A program made the position numbers and the translations under genes. From Anoxybacterium sp963668245 (GTDB lineage Bacteria; Bacillota; Clostridia; Peptostreptococcales; Anaerovoracaceae), in the NCBI GenBank assembly GCA_963668245.2, contig OY764195.2:372001-436000 (forward strand): 64,000 nucleotides of DNA, read 5' to 3'. How positions within the stretch are numbered: position 1 is the stretch's first letter; each line of letters begins with the position of its first letter. The notes beneath the pieces were generated by a model. It was not told where the DNA came from. It was given only the letters and a program-made list of their open reading frames with translations, and ran no database searches. Below are positions 63,920 to 64,000 of this stretch, piece after piece.

Positions 63920-64000
63920 GACTCTATTATATCATGAAAACCCATTGATTTAAAGCTATTTCTAGCTGTTTCTATTCTTTTAGAAGTAGAGGCTTCCTGT
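63865..64000 (-). CDS. partial upstream frame of IS66
   Basis: An open frame entering from the right edge (QEASTSKRIETARNS...) stops at 63865, overlapping the tnpC start by about 55 bases. It could be the end of an IS66 accessory gene, but I do not recognise it and it may be chance. Confidence 0.25.
   Translation of the reverse strand, partial: QEASTSKRIETARNSFKSMGFHDIIESWKIDLQKNNYIHLIKIF

Larger units (their letters stand above)
62244..64000 (-). mobile_element. IS66-family insertion sequence (runs out of window)
   Basis: The element starts at about 62244 with GTAAACGGTAAACC, in line with IS66 ends that begin GTAA, and contains the tnpC transposase gene and its terminator. The other end, tnpA and tnpB lie beyond the right edge. 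Target duplication cannot be checked here. Confidence 0.75.

Overview
The window reads as a chromosomal piece of a low-GC, Gram-positive, strictly anaerobic Clostridia-type bacterium. Pointers are AGGAGG-type ribosome binding sites, lipobox lipoproteins, a tryptophan T-box leader, the cdaA-cdaR-glmM-glmS operon, a raiA-type RNA between comFC and hpf, RecD2, YhaM, a trimeric HydABC [FeFe] hydrogenase and rubredoxin. A family within Clostridia cannot be fixed from this sequence alone. No rRNA, tRNA or CRISPR array was seen.

Layout. 0-2 kb: end of a surface protein with two B-type repeats and two PA14 domains. 2-6.5 kb: aminotransferase, adenosylhomocysteinase, a small metallopeptidase, a GerMN lipoprotein and a LemA protein. 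6.6-12 kb: a signalling operon of REC-HDOD, sugar-binding lipoprotein, histidine kinase and REC-HD-GYP. 12.2-19.5 kb: a ROK protein with degenerate nucleotide motifs, then a sigma-54 activator, a near-perfect sigma-54 promoter, a three-part TRAP transporter and a gamma-resorcylate-type decarboxylase, which together suggest uptake and decarboxylation of a hydroxybenzoate-like acid. 19.5-30 kb: cell-wall precursor and c-di-AMP operon, hpf, raiA RNA, comFC, recD2, yhaM. 30-37 kb: NAD synthetase, HydCBA hydrogenase, rubredoxin. 37-44 kb: a two-component system, Trp T-box plus TrpB2, VTC/DUF4956 pair. 44-54 kb: iron-sulfur protein, acetate transporter, GNAT, a CheW with an inserted CZB domain, PAS-HD-GYP, a sodium/solute symporter with a 59-residue partner, aldehyde dehydrogenase and a lipoprotein acetolactate decarboxylase.

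54.2-64 kb is an accessory region, AT-richer from about 56 kb. It holds gene relics (Rrf2 N-terminus, IS3 transposase, the last ~100 residues of GMP synthase), a two-gene Hachiman-type defence system (hamA DUF1837 nuclease, hamB SF2 helicase), a serine recombinase with res-like dyads upstream, an anchored membrane protein, a small HTH protein, and a second helicase whose N-terminus has been cut off by an IS66 element that runs out of the window.

All coordinates come from reading the sequence; family names rest on remembered motifs and not on database searches.
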